This document shows positions 1-8,811 of a stretch of DNA of 64,000 nt, piece after piece. Position numbers and translations under genes: made by a program. How positions within the stretch are numbered: position 1 is the stretch's first letter; each line of letters opens with the position of its first letter. The stretch is from assembly GCF_014196425.1 (NCBI RefSeq), contig NZ_JACIDR010000006.1, forward strand, positions 1 through 64,000. The letters run 5' to 3'. Under the pieces are notes generated by a model, which worked only from the letters and a program-made list of their open reading frames with translations, was not told the origin of the DNA and searched no databases. This DNA comes from Hansschlegelia beijingensis. GTDB taxonomy: Bacteria; Pseudomonadota; Alphaproteobacteria; Rhizobiales; Methylopilaceae.

Positions 1-122
1 ATCGAATACAGCATCACAGGATTGCGAAACTCAGCCGCAACCTCACGGATGACGTGAATCGACTCCGACTCCAGCGCCCGCAAATGAGACGATAACGATG
101 AAGACCGGATCCGCTCCGCCAT
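1..122 (-). CDS. cysD: Sulfate adenylyltransferase subunit 2 (CysD), N-terminal part cut by the window edge
   Basis: CysD is the small subunit of ATP sulfurylase, which makes APS from sulfate and ATP for assimilation together with the GTPase CysN. The minus strand from 122 to 1 translates without a stop into about 40 residues. It contains [19 protein letters not shown] and NPVMLYSI, the conserved start of CysD just ahead of the SIGKDS PP-loop, which would lie outside the window. The ATG at 122-120 gives [10 protein letters not shown] and has a GGGAGA ribosome site a few bases upstream. The fragment is short, but the match to the family N-terminus is distinctive. cysN should follow to the left. 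Confidence 0.85.
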   Translation of the reverse strand, partial: MAERIRSSSLSSHLRALESESIHVIREVAAEFRNPVMLYS

Positions 123-260
123 GCTCTCCCGCCACAGACGCCTCGTCGGCGCGCCCGCCTGCGCCGCCGTGACCTAGAGGGTTAGCATGACCTCTTCCGC
201 CCCGCAAAAAAAGATCAGGGACCGCGCGCGCCTATATTATGATCATCTGACAACTCAATC

Positions 261-416
261 ATGGGAGCCGCTGTTACGCAGCTTTCCGGCGACCTTTTCT
301 TCTTGGGCTCGGAGCGCGAGGCCAAGGGCTTCCGCAAGGCGAGACCCGGTTACGGAAGGCGGCGCTGGAGCGGCCTCAACCCAGATCTCACCCATCAATT
401 AAGAAGCATCGTCTAA
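261..416 (+). CDS. Possible 51-residue ORF, not recognised
   Basis: This short frame reads MGAAVTQLSGDLFFLG and continues with an Arg/Gly-rich middle before ending in HQLRSIV. A second frame (187-402) overlaps it and has a similar length, so only one can be real, if either. No ribosome site stands out. The amino-acid composition here is more protein-like than in the overlapping frame. Either could be a decayed gene fragment between cysD and the next gene. Confidence 0.2.
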   Translation: MGAAVTQLSGDLFFLGSEREAKGFRKARPGYGRRRWSGLNPDLTHQLRSIV

Positions 417-713
417 TAAGAGGGTCGGGGAGGCTGTGTCTCGCCCGCGTCCCTCCCTGATATCGAGGCGAGGCCCCGATGTGTCCCTCTCCGGCGCGCT
501 GGACGAATTCCAGAACGGCGAGGCCACACACTCGCATCACCCAAAACCCTGCTCCGCTTTGAACAATTTTTACCAGTTTTATCAGGCGCCCGGTCGACCG
601 CGAATTTACCAGATCGACGATGTGCTCATTTGAAAAGAAGCGCCCGCGCCTAGTTCCCCTGTCGGCGCAGGGACGTGGTCCCGCGCCGATGTGCAACGAC
701 AGTGGAGATAGGC
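417..713. other. Non-coding stretch
   Basis: I see no convincing gene here. Open frames on both strands are short, lack ribosome sites and share no recognisable motif. An AT-rich patch near 555-585 stands out from the GC-rich surroundings and could hold a promoter for the small protein starting at 714. Confidence 0.4.
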
Positions 714-1082
714 ATGAGTTTGACAGGGCAATTGGGCGATCTCCTGAGCACGGCGCTCGAGGACATCAGCGGGCCCGGAGGCGTCCTGGACGATCTGCTT
801 CACAGCCCCGATCCGCTCGGCCTCGCCGGCGCGGCGGGCGACGGTAAAACCGTTCTCGGAGACATTCTCGGCCCCAGCGGCGTCCTCGACGACCTGACGT
901 CGGGGGACGGCGGCACAGTCGGCGAGGTCCTCAAGGACATCGCCGGACCAGGCGGCATTCTCTCCGACCTGACCAATAATGACGGCCTCGGCGCCGGCCA
1001 TCTGCTCGGCGAGGGCACGGTCCTCGAGAACCTCGTCGGCGAAGGCGGCACGGTCGACCATGCGCTGAGCCTGCTGTTCTGA
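714..1082 (+). CDS. Small acidic repeat protein, function unknown
   Basis: The product is 122 residues, rich in Gly, Asp and Leu and strongly acidic. The ATG at 714 is preceded by GGAGATAGGC; an upstream GTG at 675 is possible but has no ribosome site. Three modules of the form DI-x-GP-x-G-(V/I)-L-x-DL begin at residues 17, 50 and 75, and are followed by GEGTVLENL and [10 protein letters not shown], which look like diverged repeats. There is no signal peptide, membrane segment or cysteine. The repetition suggests a regular fold or a structural or binding role, but I do not recognise the family and no neighbour hints at a function. The codon pattern is typical of the genome, so I consider the gene real. 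Confidence 0.65.
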   Translation: MSLTGQLGDLLSTALEDISGPGGVLDDLLHSPDPLGLAGAAGDGKTVLGDILGPSGVLDDLTSGDGGTVGEVLKDIAGPGGILSDLTNNDGLGAGHLLGEGTVLENLVGEGGTVDHALSLLF

Positions 1083-1279
1083 CTGCCCGGGGGAGAGCGG
1101 GTCCGGGGCGGCCCCTCTCCCCACCCGGACCGCCAGAGCGCCTGCAGCGCGGCCCGCGTTTCTGCTCGTGGGCCCCGCGGACGTCGCCGCGCCGCCGGCG
1201 GTCACGTCTCCGGGGCCACGGCTCGCAGCGCGGCGCGGCCGCCCTATCTCGCACGCATCACTGCGAGAAGGAGCATCCC

Positions 1280-1714
1280 ATGCACGTCACGATCGAGAAC
1301 GCCGAGCGCGCTATCGCGAGGGCCGTCGAGAAGGCCCGCGAGATCGACACCTTCATGTGCATCGCGGTGGTGGATTCAGGCGCCGACCTCAAGGCCTTCC
1401 GCCGGATGGACGACGCTTGGGTCGGCAGCATCGACATCGCGATCAAGAAGGCGAAGACCGCCGTGTTCTTCGGGATGCCGACGGGCGAGATCGGCAAGCT
1501 CTCCCAGCCCGGCGGCTCGCTCTACGGCATCGAGCATTCGAATGGCGGGCTGATCACCTTCCCGGGCGGCCTGCCGATCGTGGACGAGAACGGCGTGATG
1601 GTCGGCGCGATCGGCGTCAGCGGTAGTTCGGTCGAGAACGACCACGCCGTCGCCCTGGCGGGCGCGCAGGCGCTCGGCTCGGCGGAACTGCCCTCGCATC
1701 CCTGGCGAACCTGA
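1280..1714 (+). CDS. GlcG/HbpS-type heme-binding family protein
   Basis: The 144-residue product matches the GlcG/HbpS (DUF336) family across its whole length. It starts with a long helix ([17 protein letters not shown]), followed by the strand [14 protein letters not shown], then [15 protein letters not shown], a [13 protein letters not shown] loop, FPGGLPIV and the C-terminal [10 protein letters not shown] segment with [14 protein letters not shown]. Members bind heme or small organic ligands and are often encoded near glycolate or aromatic catabolism genes, which are absent here. No signal peptide is visible, so the protein is probably cytoplasmic. AGGAGC precedes the ATG. The family call is firm; ligand and role are unknown. 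Confidence 0.85.
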   Translation: MHVTIENAERAIARAVEKAREIDTFMCIAVVDSGADLKAFRRMDDAWVGSIDIAIKKAKTAVFFGMPTGEIGKLSQPGGSLYGIEHSNGGLITFPGGLPIVDENGVMVGAIGVSGSSVENDHAVALAGAQALGSAELPSHPWRT

Positions 1715-1723
1715 CGCCGCATC

Positions 1724-1747
1724 CGGCGCCCGCGGCGCCGGGCGCCG
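1724..1747 (+). terminator. Hairpin after the GlcG-like gene
   Basis: A perfect 9-bp stem (CGGCGCCCG with CGGGCGCCG) and a 6-base loop lie just after the stop codon at 1714. Only a short TTA follows it, so this is a weak intrinsic terminator at best. Confidence 0.4.
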
Positions 1748-1881
1748 TTAAAGCAGCCGCACCTCATTGCGGCTTCGCGCCGCTTGGGTGGACGCTCTAT
1801 GGTCAGCGTCCATCGCTGGCGACGCAAAAGCTCACTCCACCGCCGCCCGGTCGTTCGCCGGCGGCGGCAGGGACGGACCCG

Positions 1882-3380
1882 CTAGACGGCCTCGGCAGGA
1901 AGAAACGGCTTCAGCTCGTGAAGTTTGTCCTTCCGACCGGCGGCCTCCAGAACGGACACCATCCGCTTGGTGACCCAGCGCTTCTTGGCGGCCGTAGCCT
2001 GGTCGCTCAGGATGGCGTCAGCGGCCGAGAGGGCCCCCGCGAGTTCGACCTGAGCGTCCCCCATGTCACGGCCGACCAGCATCTCCCAGCCGCTCGCGTG
2101 GATCGCGGTGCGGGGGTTCTCCCGCGCTCTCCGGATGAACGACAGCGCTGACGGATAATCGCCGCCGAGCGCCAGGGCTCGGCCGCGGAGTATGTCCGCC
2201 CAGGCGCCGGGGTTCTTCTCCATCAGAATGAGCGATATGCGATCCGCGTCTTCGGCTTTCTTGGCTTCAACCGCCGACAGGCAGTAGGAGAGCCAGAAGG
2301 ATCGGTCCTCCGCGAAATTCGATTCCAGGCTCTTGAAGGCGCTGAAGGCCGCCTCGGCGCGACCGGCATCAAGATCCGTCTTCGCCTTCAGATAGGCCGC
2401 GGTCACGTCCTCCGCCTCCGTCGCGTCCTCGCCGACGAAGTAACTTGCGAAGAACTTCTTCATCACGTCTCCGACCATGGTGTCCCGGACATGTCGGAGG
2501 TCCTGCTCCCAGGCCATCTCGGGAGGAGACATGGTCACGATCTCGTAGCTCGGGAAATAATCGACGAAGGAGCGCTTCTTCGCCATTTCCTGCGCGATGA
2601 CGCGAAGGACGGCTTTGGAGTAGGCGTTGGCGACGATCACGTCGTCATCGGTGAACGTGCGGCCGAGCGGGACCGGCGACGTCGTAAGGATGACGTGGGC
2701 CGACGGGTTCACCTCGTGGATGATGTCGAGAGACGCCTCGACGAGGGCGCGGTTTTCCTCGAGGTCGAGCTGCCTGAACGCGAACCTGCCTGGATACTGC
2801 TTCTCCACCCGCGGCCCTGGACGGGAATTGATGTAGATGCCGAGTTCGTTGTCGTACCAGTGCTCAATCAAACCGAGCGTGATCACGACCACGGAGACAT
2901 CGGCGATGCCGGCGAACAGAGCCCTGATCTGCCGTCTCCGCTCGACGCCGCGCTCCAGCGTCACGGCGGGGTAGTCAAACGGCAGCATGACGTCGTGGTA
3001 GCCGCCGTTCTTGTCCGTCGCGACAAGATATCTTTCGTCCGGAAGAGGCTCCACCCGCCCGAACGCGACGCGATCTCCAGATGGATCGATCCGGGAGTGT
3101 ATTTTACGAGGAGATCGTTCCGCCTCGAGTTGGCCTTAAGCTCGCTGTTCGGAAAATCGAGGTCGTATGTCGCGACCCGGACGCCGGCCCGGCCCAGATA
3201 CTCTTCGATGTTCCGGGCGAAGCAGGAGCCTATCGTGAAGAAACTGCTCTCTTTGGAAAACTTGAACCGCGGCGCGTGGTAGGGATCGCACCCCCCGACC
3301 AGTCGCGAGCCCGGCTCACGTTTCGGCCACTGGGAATGGAACAACTTCTTCCCGCCCTTCGAAGGTGAGCATTCGCTCAT
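1882..3380 (-). pseudogene. GSCFA-domain protein gene interrupted by a frameshift
   Basis: Two adjacent minus-strand frames together make one GSCFA-family protein, a group related to SGNH/PC-esterase-like enzymes. The first frame starts at 3380 (MSECSPSKGG) and carries the signature FFTIGSCFARNIEEYL and NDLLVKYTPGSIHLEI. The second picks up as GRVEPLPDERYLVA and continues with VVVITLGLIEHWYDN, NPSAHVILTTSPVPL and a helical C-terminal extension to 1882. The reading shifts between about 3060 and 3085. As written, the first frame runs on into an unrelated tail near 2961. This could be a genuine inactivation or a sequencing error; no other damage is visible. Such proteins often sit near polysaccharide genes, as here. 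Confidence 0.75.
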
Positions 3381-3661
3381 CTTGCCTCGCATCCTCCGAT
3401 AGCAGACTGACGATGTGCCTGTGCTGGGCTGATATTGACTCTGCGCCTTGAGAAGCACAAGGCGCAGACATGGCGCGGGGAGCATGGGTGCGATTGAGCC
3501 CGCGTGCGGTCCGGCCGATTGCCTTCGCTGAACCTACTTCCGCTCCGCCTCTGCTTCGTCGAGGAGCGTCCCGCCGCGTCGTCGGCCGCGATCGGTAAGG
3601 AACCGTAAACCATCCGGGGGTTCCATCGGCTCTCGATCAGGCGACGATGGAGGTGACTCCC

Positions 3662-4003
3662 ATGAGCACGATCAGCGTGGGCGAGATCATGGAGCTCGCG
3701 GCCGAGCAGGCCGCGCGCTACGCCGGTTCGGGAACGCCGGATCTCGATGAGCGGGTGGAGGCGTTCGTCGACGGGGTCGCCGAGGCGGTCGAGCATCCGA
3801 CCGTCAATGTCGAGCGCTTCGCGGACTCCCTGTTCGAGCGGCTCGATTCGGCGATCATTCGGCTTGAAGCCTGCGCCGAGCCCCGCCGGGGACATCCGGA
3901 AGGCGACGAGCTGCAGCGCCAGAAGGTGTTCTTCGCCGCGGTCGCAGACCGCCTGAGCGCAAGGATGCAGCAGCGGCTGGACGCCGGGGGCGCCCCTCAG
4001 TGA
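3662..4003 (+). CDS. Hypothetical alpha-helical protein, 113 residues
   Basis: I do not recognise the family. The ATG at 3662 follows a strong ribosome site, GGAGGTG, at 3649-3655; the upstream ATG at 3647 overlaps that site and is unlikely to be used. The product begins MSTISVGEIMEL, is Ala/Glu/Arg-rich and predicted mostly helical, with DERVEAFVDGVAEAVEH and RFADSLFERLDSAI as amphipathic stretches, and has one cysteine. It has no signal peptide or membrane segment. Codon use matches the genome. It stands alone between the frameshifted GSCFA gene and another small unknown gene. Confidence 0.6.
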   Translation: MSTISVGEIMELAAEQAARYAGSGTPDLDERVEAFVDGVAEAVEHPTVNVERFADSLFERLDSAIIRLEACAEPRRGHPEGDELQRQKVFFAAVADRLSARMQQRLDAGGAPQ

Positions 4004-4210
4004 CCGGCCGCCTCCAGCGCGGCGCGCCGCGCGGCGGCGACCAGAAAACGCCCCTGCCGCGCCCGCGTGACCGGGGCGCCGTCAGCCGCTACCGGCCTGA
4101 CCCGGTTTGCACGTTCCGGTAGCCCGAGCCACGCGCCTACGCCTTATTGATAGCGTCATCTCGGCGCCGATCGTGTGGCGGAATCGTGCCGTCAAATCGA
4201 TACTTGTCGG

Positions 4211-4516
4211 ATGGCAACAGCAGACATCGCCGGGCTGACCGCCTCCGCATACTCGCGCGCTCTCAGGTTCGCGGTCATCGGCGGAGGCGTTATAGAGGCC
4301 GACATAGCCTCGTTCCTTGCCGAGACCGTCGCGGTCGATCGACTGTCCGAGGAGGCGCGGGCGGAGTTCGCGTCCGGGCTCCGGCAGCGGGCCAGATTCC
4401 TCGCGGAACCTGATCCACGCGCGCCGCACAAAGGCGCCAACCCCGTCGGCCACGTGACCCACGACTATCTGATGCGGCTGGCGGAAGCCGTCGCGCGCAG
4501 TCCGGCGGCGAGCTAG
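4211..4516 (+). CDS. Hypothetical small protein
   Basis: The frame yields about 101 residues from the ATG at 4211 (MATADIAGLTASAYS). An upstream ATG at 4175 in the same frame would add 12 residues. Neither start has a clear ribosome site. The sequence is predicted helical, with AVDRLSEEARAEFASGL, a short HKGANPVGHVTHDYL stretch and an Ala-rich end. It shows no recognised motif and converges on the MpaB-like gene. It looks like a genuine lineage-specific gene, but the evidence is only composition and an open frame. Confidence 0.45.
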   Translation: MATADIAGLTASAYSRALRFAVIGGGVIEADIASFLAETVAVDRLSEEARAEFASGLRQRARFLAEPDPRAPHKGANPVGHVTHDYLMRLAEAVARSPAAS

Positions 4517-4566
4517 CTTCCCGCTCCGACCGCCTATCCCCGAAGACGGCGCGCGCTTCCTGCGAA

Positions 4567-5421
4567 CTAGGCCGAAGCCGCGGCGGCTCCTTCCTCCCGA
4601 AGCGCCCACCGGACGATCGCGGCCGTGCCCAGGGCCCCTGCCCTGATCGCTCTCTTCCGTCGCGCCGGAACACGGAACCCGTGCATCTCGGACGCCCAGC
4701 CGGGGAGCAGATCGACGCCCGCGCCCAGCATGAGGGAGCTGAACGGCGCCAGAGCCGGGTTCTCCGAGGGCTGGGAGAGCAGCGCGCGGGCCACCTGCCG
4801 CGTTCGCCGATCCCATCTGAGATCGGGCCGGATTGCTTTGAGATAACCCTCGATCTCGAGCCGCGTGGTCGGGACGGAGGTCGCGCCGAGATGCCGGGCG
4901 ATGATCGCCGTCTCGGCGAAGTAGCGATCCTGCTCCGCCGCCGAAAGAGCGGGGTTCCGGTATCTGAGATATGAGCTCAGGAAGGAACGGACCTCCGCGA
5001 CATGGACCCATGTCAGAAGCGCCGGGTCGCTTGCGCGATAGGGCGTGCCGTCCGGAAGCTCGCCATGAACACGCTCATGAACGTGGCGCACCCGCTCGAT
5101 CAGCCGCAGCGCCTGATCGGTCGAACCATAGGTCGTGCCGGAGATGAACTGGGCCGTCCGGCGGAGGCGGCCGGACATGTCCCGCCGGAAATTCGAATGA
5201 TCCCAGACCCCTCCCAGCGCCCCCGGGTGGAGCATCTGAAGCAGCAGCGAACTGACGCCGCCGATCATCATCGACGTGAAGTCGCGATGCACCCGCCAGG
5301 TCACTGAATCCGGCCCGAACAGACCCTGACCGGTTCGCGGCCCAGGCGCGGGAGCTTCGCCGGAGCCATGCCCGACGAGCCAGTGCACCTGGTGTCTGAT
5401 AGCGCTGCGGATGGTTTGCAT
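4567..5421 (-). CDS. MpaB/rubber-oxygenase-type (DUF2236) protein
   Basis: The 284-residue product fits the DUF2236 family, which includes the catalytic domain of latex-clearing protein (rubber oxygenase) and fungal MpaB; characterised members use a b-type heme. Family hallmarks seen are the N-terminal GLFGPDSVTWRVHRD, SSLLLQMLHPGALGGVWDHS with the conserved His after Leu, FRRDMSGRLRRTAQFI, GTPYRASDPALLTWVH with a second conserved His, and the RYFAET segment. Length is typical. The substrate cannot be inferred, since most bacterial members are uncharacterised. No signal peptide is evident, unlike secreted rubber oxygenases. It is transcribed alone. Confidence 0.8.
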   Translation of the reverse strand: MQTIRSAIRHQVHWLVGHGSGEAPAPGPRTGQGLFGPDSVTWRVHRDFTSMMIGGVSSLLLQMLHPGALGGVWDHSNFRRDMSGRLRRTAQFISGTTYGSTDQALRLIERVRHVHERVHGELPDGTPYRASDPALLTWVHVAEVRSFLSSYLRYRNPALSAAEQDRYFAETAIIARHLGATSVPTTRLEIEGYLKAIRPDLRWDRRTRQVARALLSQPSENPALAPFSSLMLGAGVDLLPGWASEMHGFRVPARRKRAIRAGALGTAAIVRWALREEGAAAASA

Positions 5422-5827
5422 GTCGGGGATTTAGGTCGCTGCGTCGACTTCACCAAGCGGCCCGGGAAAGACCGGCTCCCGCGCCAGGCGACCGGCGCCG
5501 GAGGCGCCGAGGCCGCCGAGACGGCGCGGCGCGTCACTGCGCGCCTTTTCGGATCGATCCACTGCGCCGCCTCTTTCCGGCAGGGGTGTATTCGGGTACC
5601 CTTGGGCGAATTTCGTTCTTCACATCAGAATGGTCTCAGCGGTCCGTTACCCGCCGGGAGCTCAAGCTCCGGCTGGCGGGCGCCGAGACGCCGCAAAGGG
5701 CCATCGGCCTCTGCATGGCGGGAGCCGAATGGTCGCCCGGCGTCCGGGGGCGTGGCGGCGAACCCATGGTTCGGCTAGAACCGGCGATCAGGCCCGTCAG
5801 GCGGCCGGAAGGTGAAGGATCTCCCCC
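5422..5827. other. Intergenic stretch without a convincing gene
   Basis: This is the region upstream of the MpaB-like gene. A GTG-started frame at 5586-5831 is open for 81 codons but has no ribosome site, poor codon character and no motif, so I did not call it. The promoter of the minus-strand oxygenase gene should lie in its left part. Confidence 0.4.
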
Positions 5828-6004
5828 GTGAAGGAATACGAAGCGCTTCTTCAGCGCATGGAAGAGGAACAGGTGAAGATCCTGCAGTCGGCCGCCAAGG
5901 CCGGCGTCCTTCCGACCGACAACATGCTCGCGAAGATCGCAGACCTCGAGCTCGCGATCGGCGCGGTGGAAGCGCTTCTGGACAGCGACGCCGCCCGCTC
6001 CTGA
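5828..6004 (+). CDS. Small helical protein, 58 residues
   Basis: This GTG-started frame follows a GAAGGA ribosome site six to eight bases upstream and encodes KEYEALLQRMEEEQVKIL, then SAAKAGVLPTDNMLAKIADL and AIGAVEALLDSD. It looks like a compact pair of amphipathic helices with regular heptad-like leucines. It has no cysteine and no membrane segment. Codon use is typical for the genome and the end is clean. I do not know its function. The strong helical periodicity argues that it is a real small protein, possibly a dimer. Confidence 0.6.
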   Translation: MKEYEALLQRMEEEQVKILQSAAKAGVLPTDNMLAKIADLELAIGAVEALLDSDAARS

Positions 6005-6528
6005 GGAGCCGCCCTGCGCGCCCCCGGAGGCCGGCGGCGCGCACGCCCGGCCTTGCGCGCCGGGAAACCGCGACAGCCACATCGAGACGAGATCTCAGCG
6101 CTGGCCGGACGCCGGCGAAGACGTCATGCTCCAGGTCGAGCTTTGCGGCGCCGCCCCGGCAGGCGTCTGTCGCCGCTCGCCGACGCGGCTTAGCCGAACG
6201 CCCGGCGCGCCATCCTCTCACCGCCAGGCGCTGCGATCCTCACGGCGGGCCGCTCTTCTTTCATCAATGAGCGTGACGGCGCCGGCGCCGGCGAAGAGGA
6301 TTCCTACGTAGTTTCCCTAAGTACTGTTCACGAGTGTGCGTCTTCCACGTCGGGCGCGTAGCGTTTCGCCTGAAGGCGCGGATCTGCACGTGCCGCGGAA
6401 CTTTGGAGGGACCTGCGCGACGGTCGTCAGCGCCTTGTCCGGCAGTGGCCACTGCAGCGCCTTCGCCGCATCGCAAGCGCGCACGCCAGTGCGCGAGGGT
6501 CTCTGCCAGCGCTTTGTCGAGGAACGCG
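6005..6528. other. Long leader or intergenic region before the sugar cluster
   Basis: I see no gene with support here. Frames on both strands are Arg/Ala-rich shadows. An AT-richer patch near 6300-6330 is a plausible promoter for the cluster that starts at 6529. The frame of the next gene remains open back to 6334, so its start may lie further left than I placed it. Confidence 0.35.
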
Positions 6529-7371
6529 TTGAGCCTGATCGAACTCCTCCCGACGGACCCGACCCAGTTGCTCCTGGAGATGGACCAGGACTCGACAGGG
6601 ATCTGCATCATGGGCGCCTGCCGCCCCGCCGCCTTCGATCGGCTCGCCGGCATCATCGCCACCGGACAGTGCATAAACCAGCACCTGTTCCTCCAGCCCG
6701 AGGAGCGGAACGACGAACTGGTTCATTACCGCGCCTGCCTCCCCGACGCCTGCCTCGACAGGCCGCTGCGGTTCGAGGCGGTGGAGAAATCCGGCTCCCG
6801 ATCGCCTTGCTTCATGCCTGCGAGCGTCGGCGTGAGCTTGTTGCCCAACTGGGCGATCAGGCCCTTCACGCTGTCACTTGAGTATCGAGGCCCCCGCCCT
6901 GTCGCGGAGAACGAGGACAGCTGCCGCTGCTTCGTCCGCTCCATCGAACTTGGGGAGGAGCTCGATCTTCAGCTCGACTTCTCTCTCATCTCGCACGCGG
7001 CGCCCGCCGAAGACAGCGAACTGCACATAAGCGCACGTGACGGCGAAGAGCCGCCATCGACGTTCAAGGCGACCTCCGAGTCCGCAAAGCGCGTATTCCG
7101 CATCTCGACCAGGTTGCACCGGCATTATACCGGCCGCGACGCATGGCACATACGCGCCGCGATCCCGCTTTCGCCGACGTTTGGCGCGCTCGGATCGTAC
7201 GACATGCATGTCAGCAGCCCGCCGCTCAGCGATCAGCACATATATCCCTACAACAGATACTACAGACGGAAATCATCTTCCTTCGCGGCCCTCGTCGGGT
7301 CCGAGCGAGTCTTGCGACATTTCGTGGATCCCCGCAGCGGCGCAGTGCAGCTCCACCTGTCCTGCGCCTGA
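6529..7371 (+). CDS. Hypothetical protein heading the sugar-nucleotide cluster
   Basis: The product is about 280 residues if translation starts at the TTG at 6529, which follows GAGGAACGCG. The frame is open further upstream to 6334, but that part is Arg/Cys-rich and unlike protein. The body reads as genuine protein: GICIMGACRPAAFDRL, NQHLFLQPEERNDELVHY, FTLSLEYRGPRPVAENED and YDMHVSSPPLSDQHIYPYNR. There is no signal peptide, membrane segment or recognised domain. It lies 57 bases upstream of wecC in the same direction, so a role in glycan assembly or its control is likely by context only. The start is uncertain. Confidence 0.55.
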   Translation: MSLIELLPTDPTQLLLEMDQDSTGICIMGACRPAAFDRLAGIIATGQCINQHLFLQPEERNDELVHYRACLPDACLDRPLRFEAVEKSGSRSPCFMPASVGVSLLPNWAIRPFTLSLEYRGPRPVAENEDSCRCFVRSIELGEELDLQLDFSLISHAAPAEDSELHISARDGEEPPSTFKATSESAKRVFRISTRLHRHYTGRDAWHIRAAIPLSPTFGALGSYDMHVSSPPLSDQHIYPYNRYYRRKSSSFAALVGSERVLRHFVDPRSGAVQLHLSCA

Positions 7372-7428
7372 GGACGCGCATGTCCTCGGCGGCGCCCAAG
7401 CTGAGATTTCGGACGATGGCCAAGTGAC

Positions 7429-8811
7429 ATGCTGAACCGTTCGGGGGCCGACGCTGCGATGGACGAGGATCACACGATCTGCGTGGTTGGCCTGGGGTAT
7501 GTGGGCCTTCCGACGGCGGCGCTGTTCGCGCGGTCCGGCCTCCAGGTCGAAGGCGTGGACATCGATCCGGAGATCGTGTCGCGCCTGAGCCGAGGCGAAA
7601 GCTCCATCCAGGAGCCGGGCGTCGAGGAAATCGTGGTGGCGAGCCTGGCGAGCGGCCGCCTTCATGCGAGGATGTCCCCGCCGGACGAGGCGGATGTCTT
7701 TGTCATCTGCGTCCCGACCCCCGTCGACGCAAGCCACAGGGCCGACATGGCGTTCGTCCTGTCGGCGGCGCATTCGATCGTGCCCCGGCTGCGGCGCGGC
7801 AATCTCATCATCCTGCAGTCCACGAGCCCGATCGGATCCACGCGGATGATCGCGGAGCTCGTAAGGACGGCCGGGTTCGATCCCTACGATGATCTCGATA
7901 TCTGCTACTGTCCCGAGCGGGTGTTTCCCGGGCACACGCTCGACGAGATGATCAATAACAGCAGGGTGATCGGCGGCTGCACGGAGCGCGCCGGCCAGAG
8001 AGCGCTCGAGCTCTACAAGCGTTTTTCGCTCGGCGCCCTGGTGGTGACTTCGTCTGAGGCGGCCGAATTCGCCAAGCTCATGGAGAACACCTATCGGGAC
8101 GTCAACATCGCGCTGGCGAATGTCTTCGCCCGCATCGCCGAAGAAGACGGCATCGACGGGATGGAGGCGATCCGGGTCGCGAACATGCACCCCCGGGTCA
8201 ACATCCATGCCCCGGGGGCGGGCGTCGGAGGGCACTGCATCCCCGTGGATCCCTGGTTTCTCATCGAGAAGTACCGCGAGTTCACTCCGCTCCTGCTCGC
8301 CGCCCGGACCGTGAACGACACCCAGCCGGTGCGCCTGCTCGACCGGGCCGAGCGGGCGGGGCTTCGACCGGAGAACGGACGCGTCGCGATCCTCGGCGTC
8401 GCCTATCGCGGGGACATCGACGACGCGCGGGAGGCGCCTTCGGAGCAGCTCGCCAAGGAGCTGTCCTTGCGAGGCTATCACTGGGAAGCCCACGACCCTC
8501 ACGTCGGCATCTGGAAGACGCACGAAGGGAACCACCGCGTGAACCCCGATCTCGGCGAAGTCCTCGCGGGCGCCGGATCGATCTTCCTGATGACCGATCA
8601 CACCGCCTACAGGAGCCTGACCACGGACGCTCTGGACGGCTTTCGCGGCCGCCTGATCGTCGACGGCAGGAACATGCTCGACCCGAGGCCGTTCGAGGCG
8701 CAGGGCTTCGTGGTCATACAGGTCGGGCGCCCGACGCCGCAGGCCGCGATCGCTGCCCCAGAGGCGGCCGAGCCGTCGGCGGAGTTGCTCGCCGGCGGAG
8801 CGCCGACGTGA
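7429..8811 (+). CDS. wecC: UDP-N-acetyl-D-mannosamine dehydrogenase (WecC type)
   Basis: The enzyme oxidises UDP-ManNAc at C6 in two NAD-dependent steps to UDP-ManNAcA. The 460-residue product shows the three parts of the UDP-sugar dehydrogenase family. These are an N-terminal Rossmann fold with CVVGLGYVGLPTAALFA, a central domain with YCPERVFPGHTL and SSEAAEFAKLMENTYRDVNI, and the catalytic motif GVGGHCIPVDPWFL with the nucleophile Cys at about residue 270. A second nucleotide-binding region starts at VAILGVAYRGDIDD. The ERVFPG and PVDPWFL wording fits WecC better than UDP-glucose dehydrogenase. An alternative ATG lies ten codons in. The stop overlaps the start of wecB by four bases, so the two are translationally coupled. 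Confidence 0.92.
   Translation: MLNRSGADAAMDEDHTICVVGLGYVGLPTAALFARSGLQVEGVDIDPEIVSRLSRGESSIQEPGVEEIVVASLASGRLHARMSPPDEADVFVICVPTPVDASHRADMAFVLSAAHSIVPRLRRGNLIILQSTSPIGSTRMIAELVRTAGFDPYDDLDICYCPERVFPGHTLDEMINNSRVIGGCTERAGQRALELYKRFSLGALVVTSSEAAEFAKLMENTYRDVNIALANVFARIAEEDGIDGMEAIRVANMHPRVNIHAPGAGVGGHCIPVDPWFLIEKYREFTPLLLAARTVNDTQPVRLLDRAERAGLRPENGRVAILGVAYRGDIDDAREAPSEQLAKELSLRGYHWEAHDPHVGIWKTHEGNHRVNPDLGEVLAGAGSIFLMTDHTAYRSLTTDALDGFRGRLIVDGRNMLDPRPFEAQGFVVIQVGRPTPQAAIAAPEAAEPSAELLAGGAPT

Noticed and set aside
388-696. Minus-strand 102-codon frame with FSNEHIVDLVNS
   Set aside because: Part of it looks protein-like, but it has no start signal, an Arg-rich N-terminus and no recognisable family.
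5586-5831. GTG-started 81-codon frame
   Set aside because: No ribosome site at a workable distance, weak codon character and no motif; it also runs into the better supported small gene at 5828.
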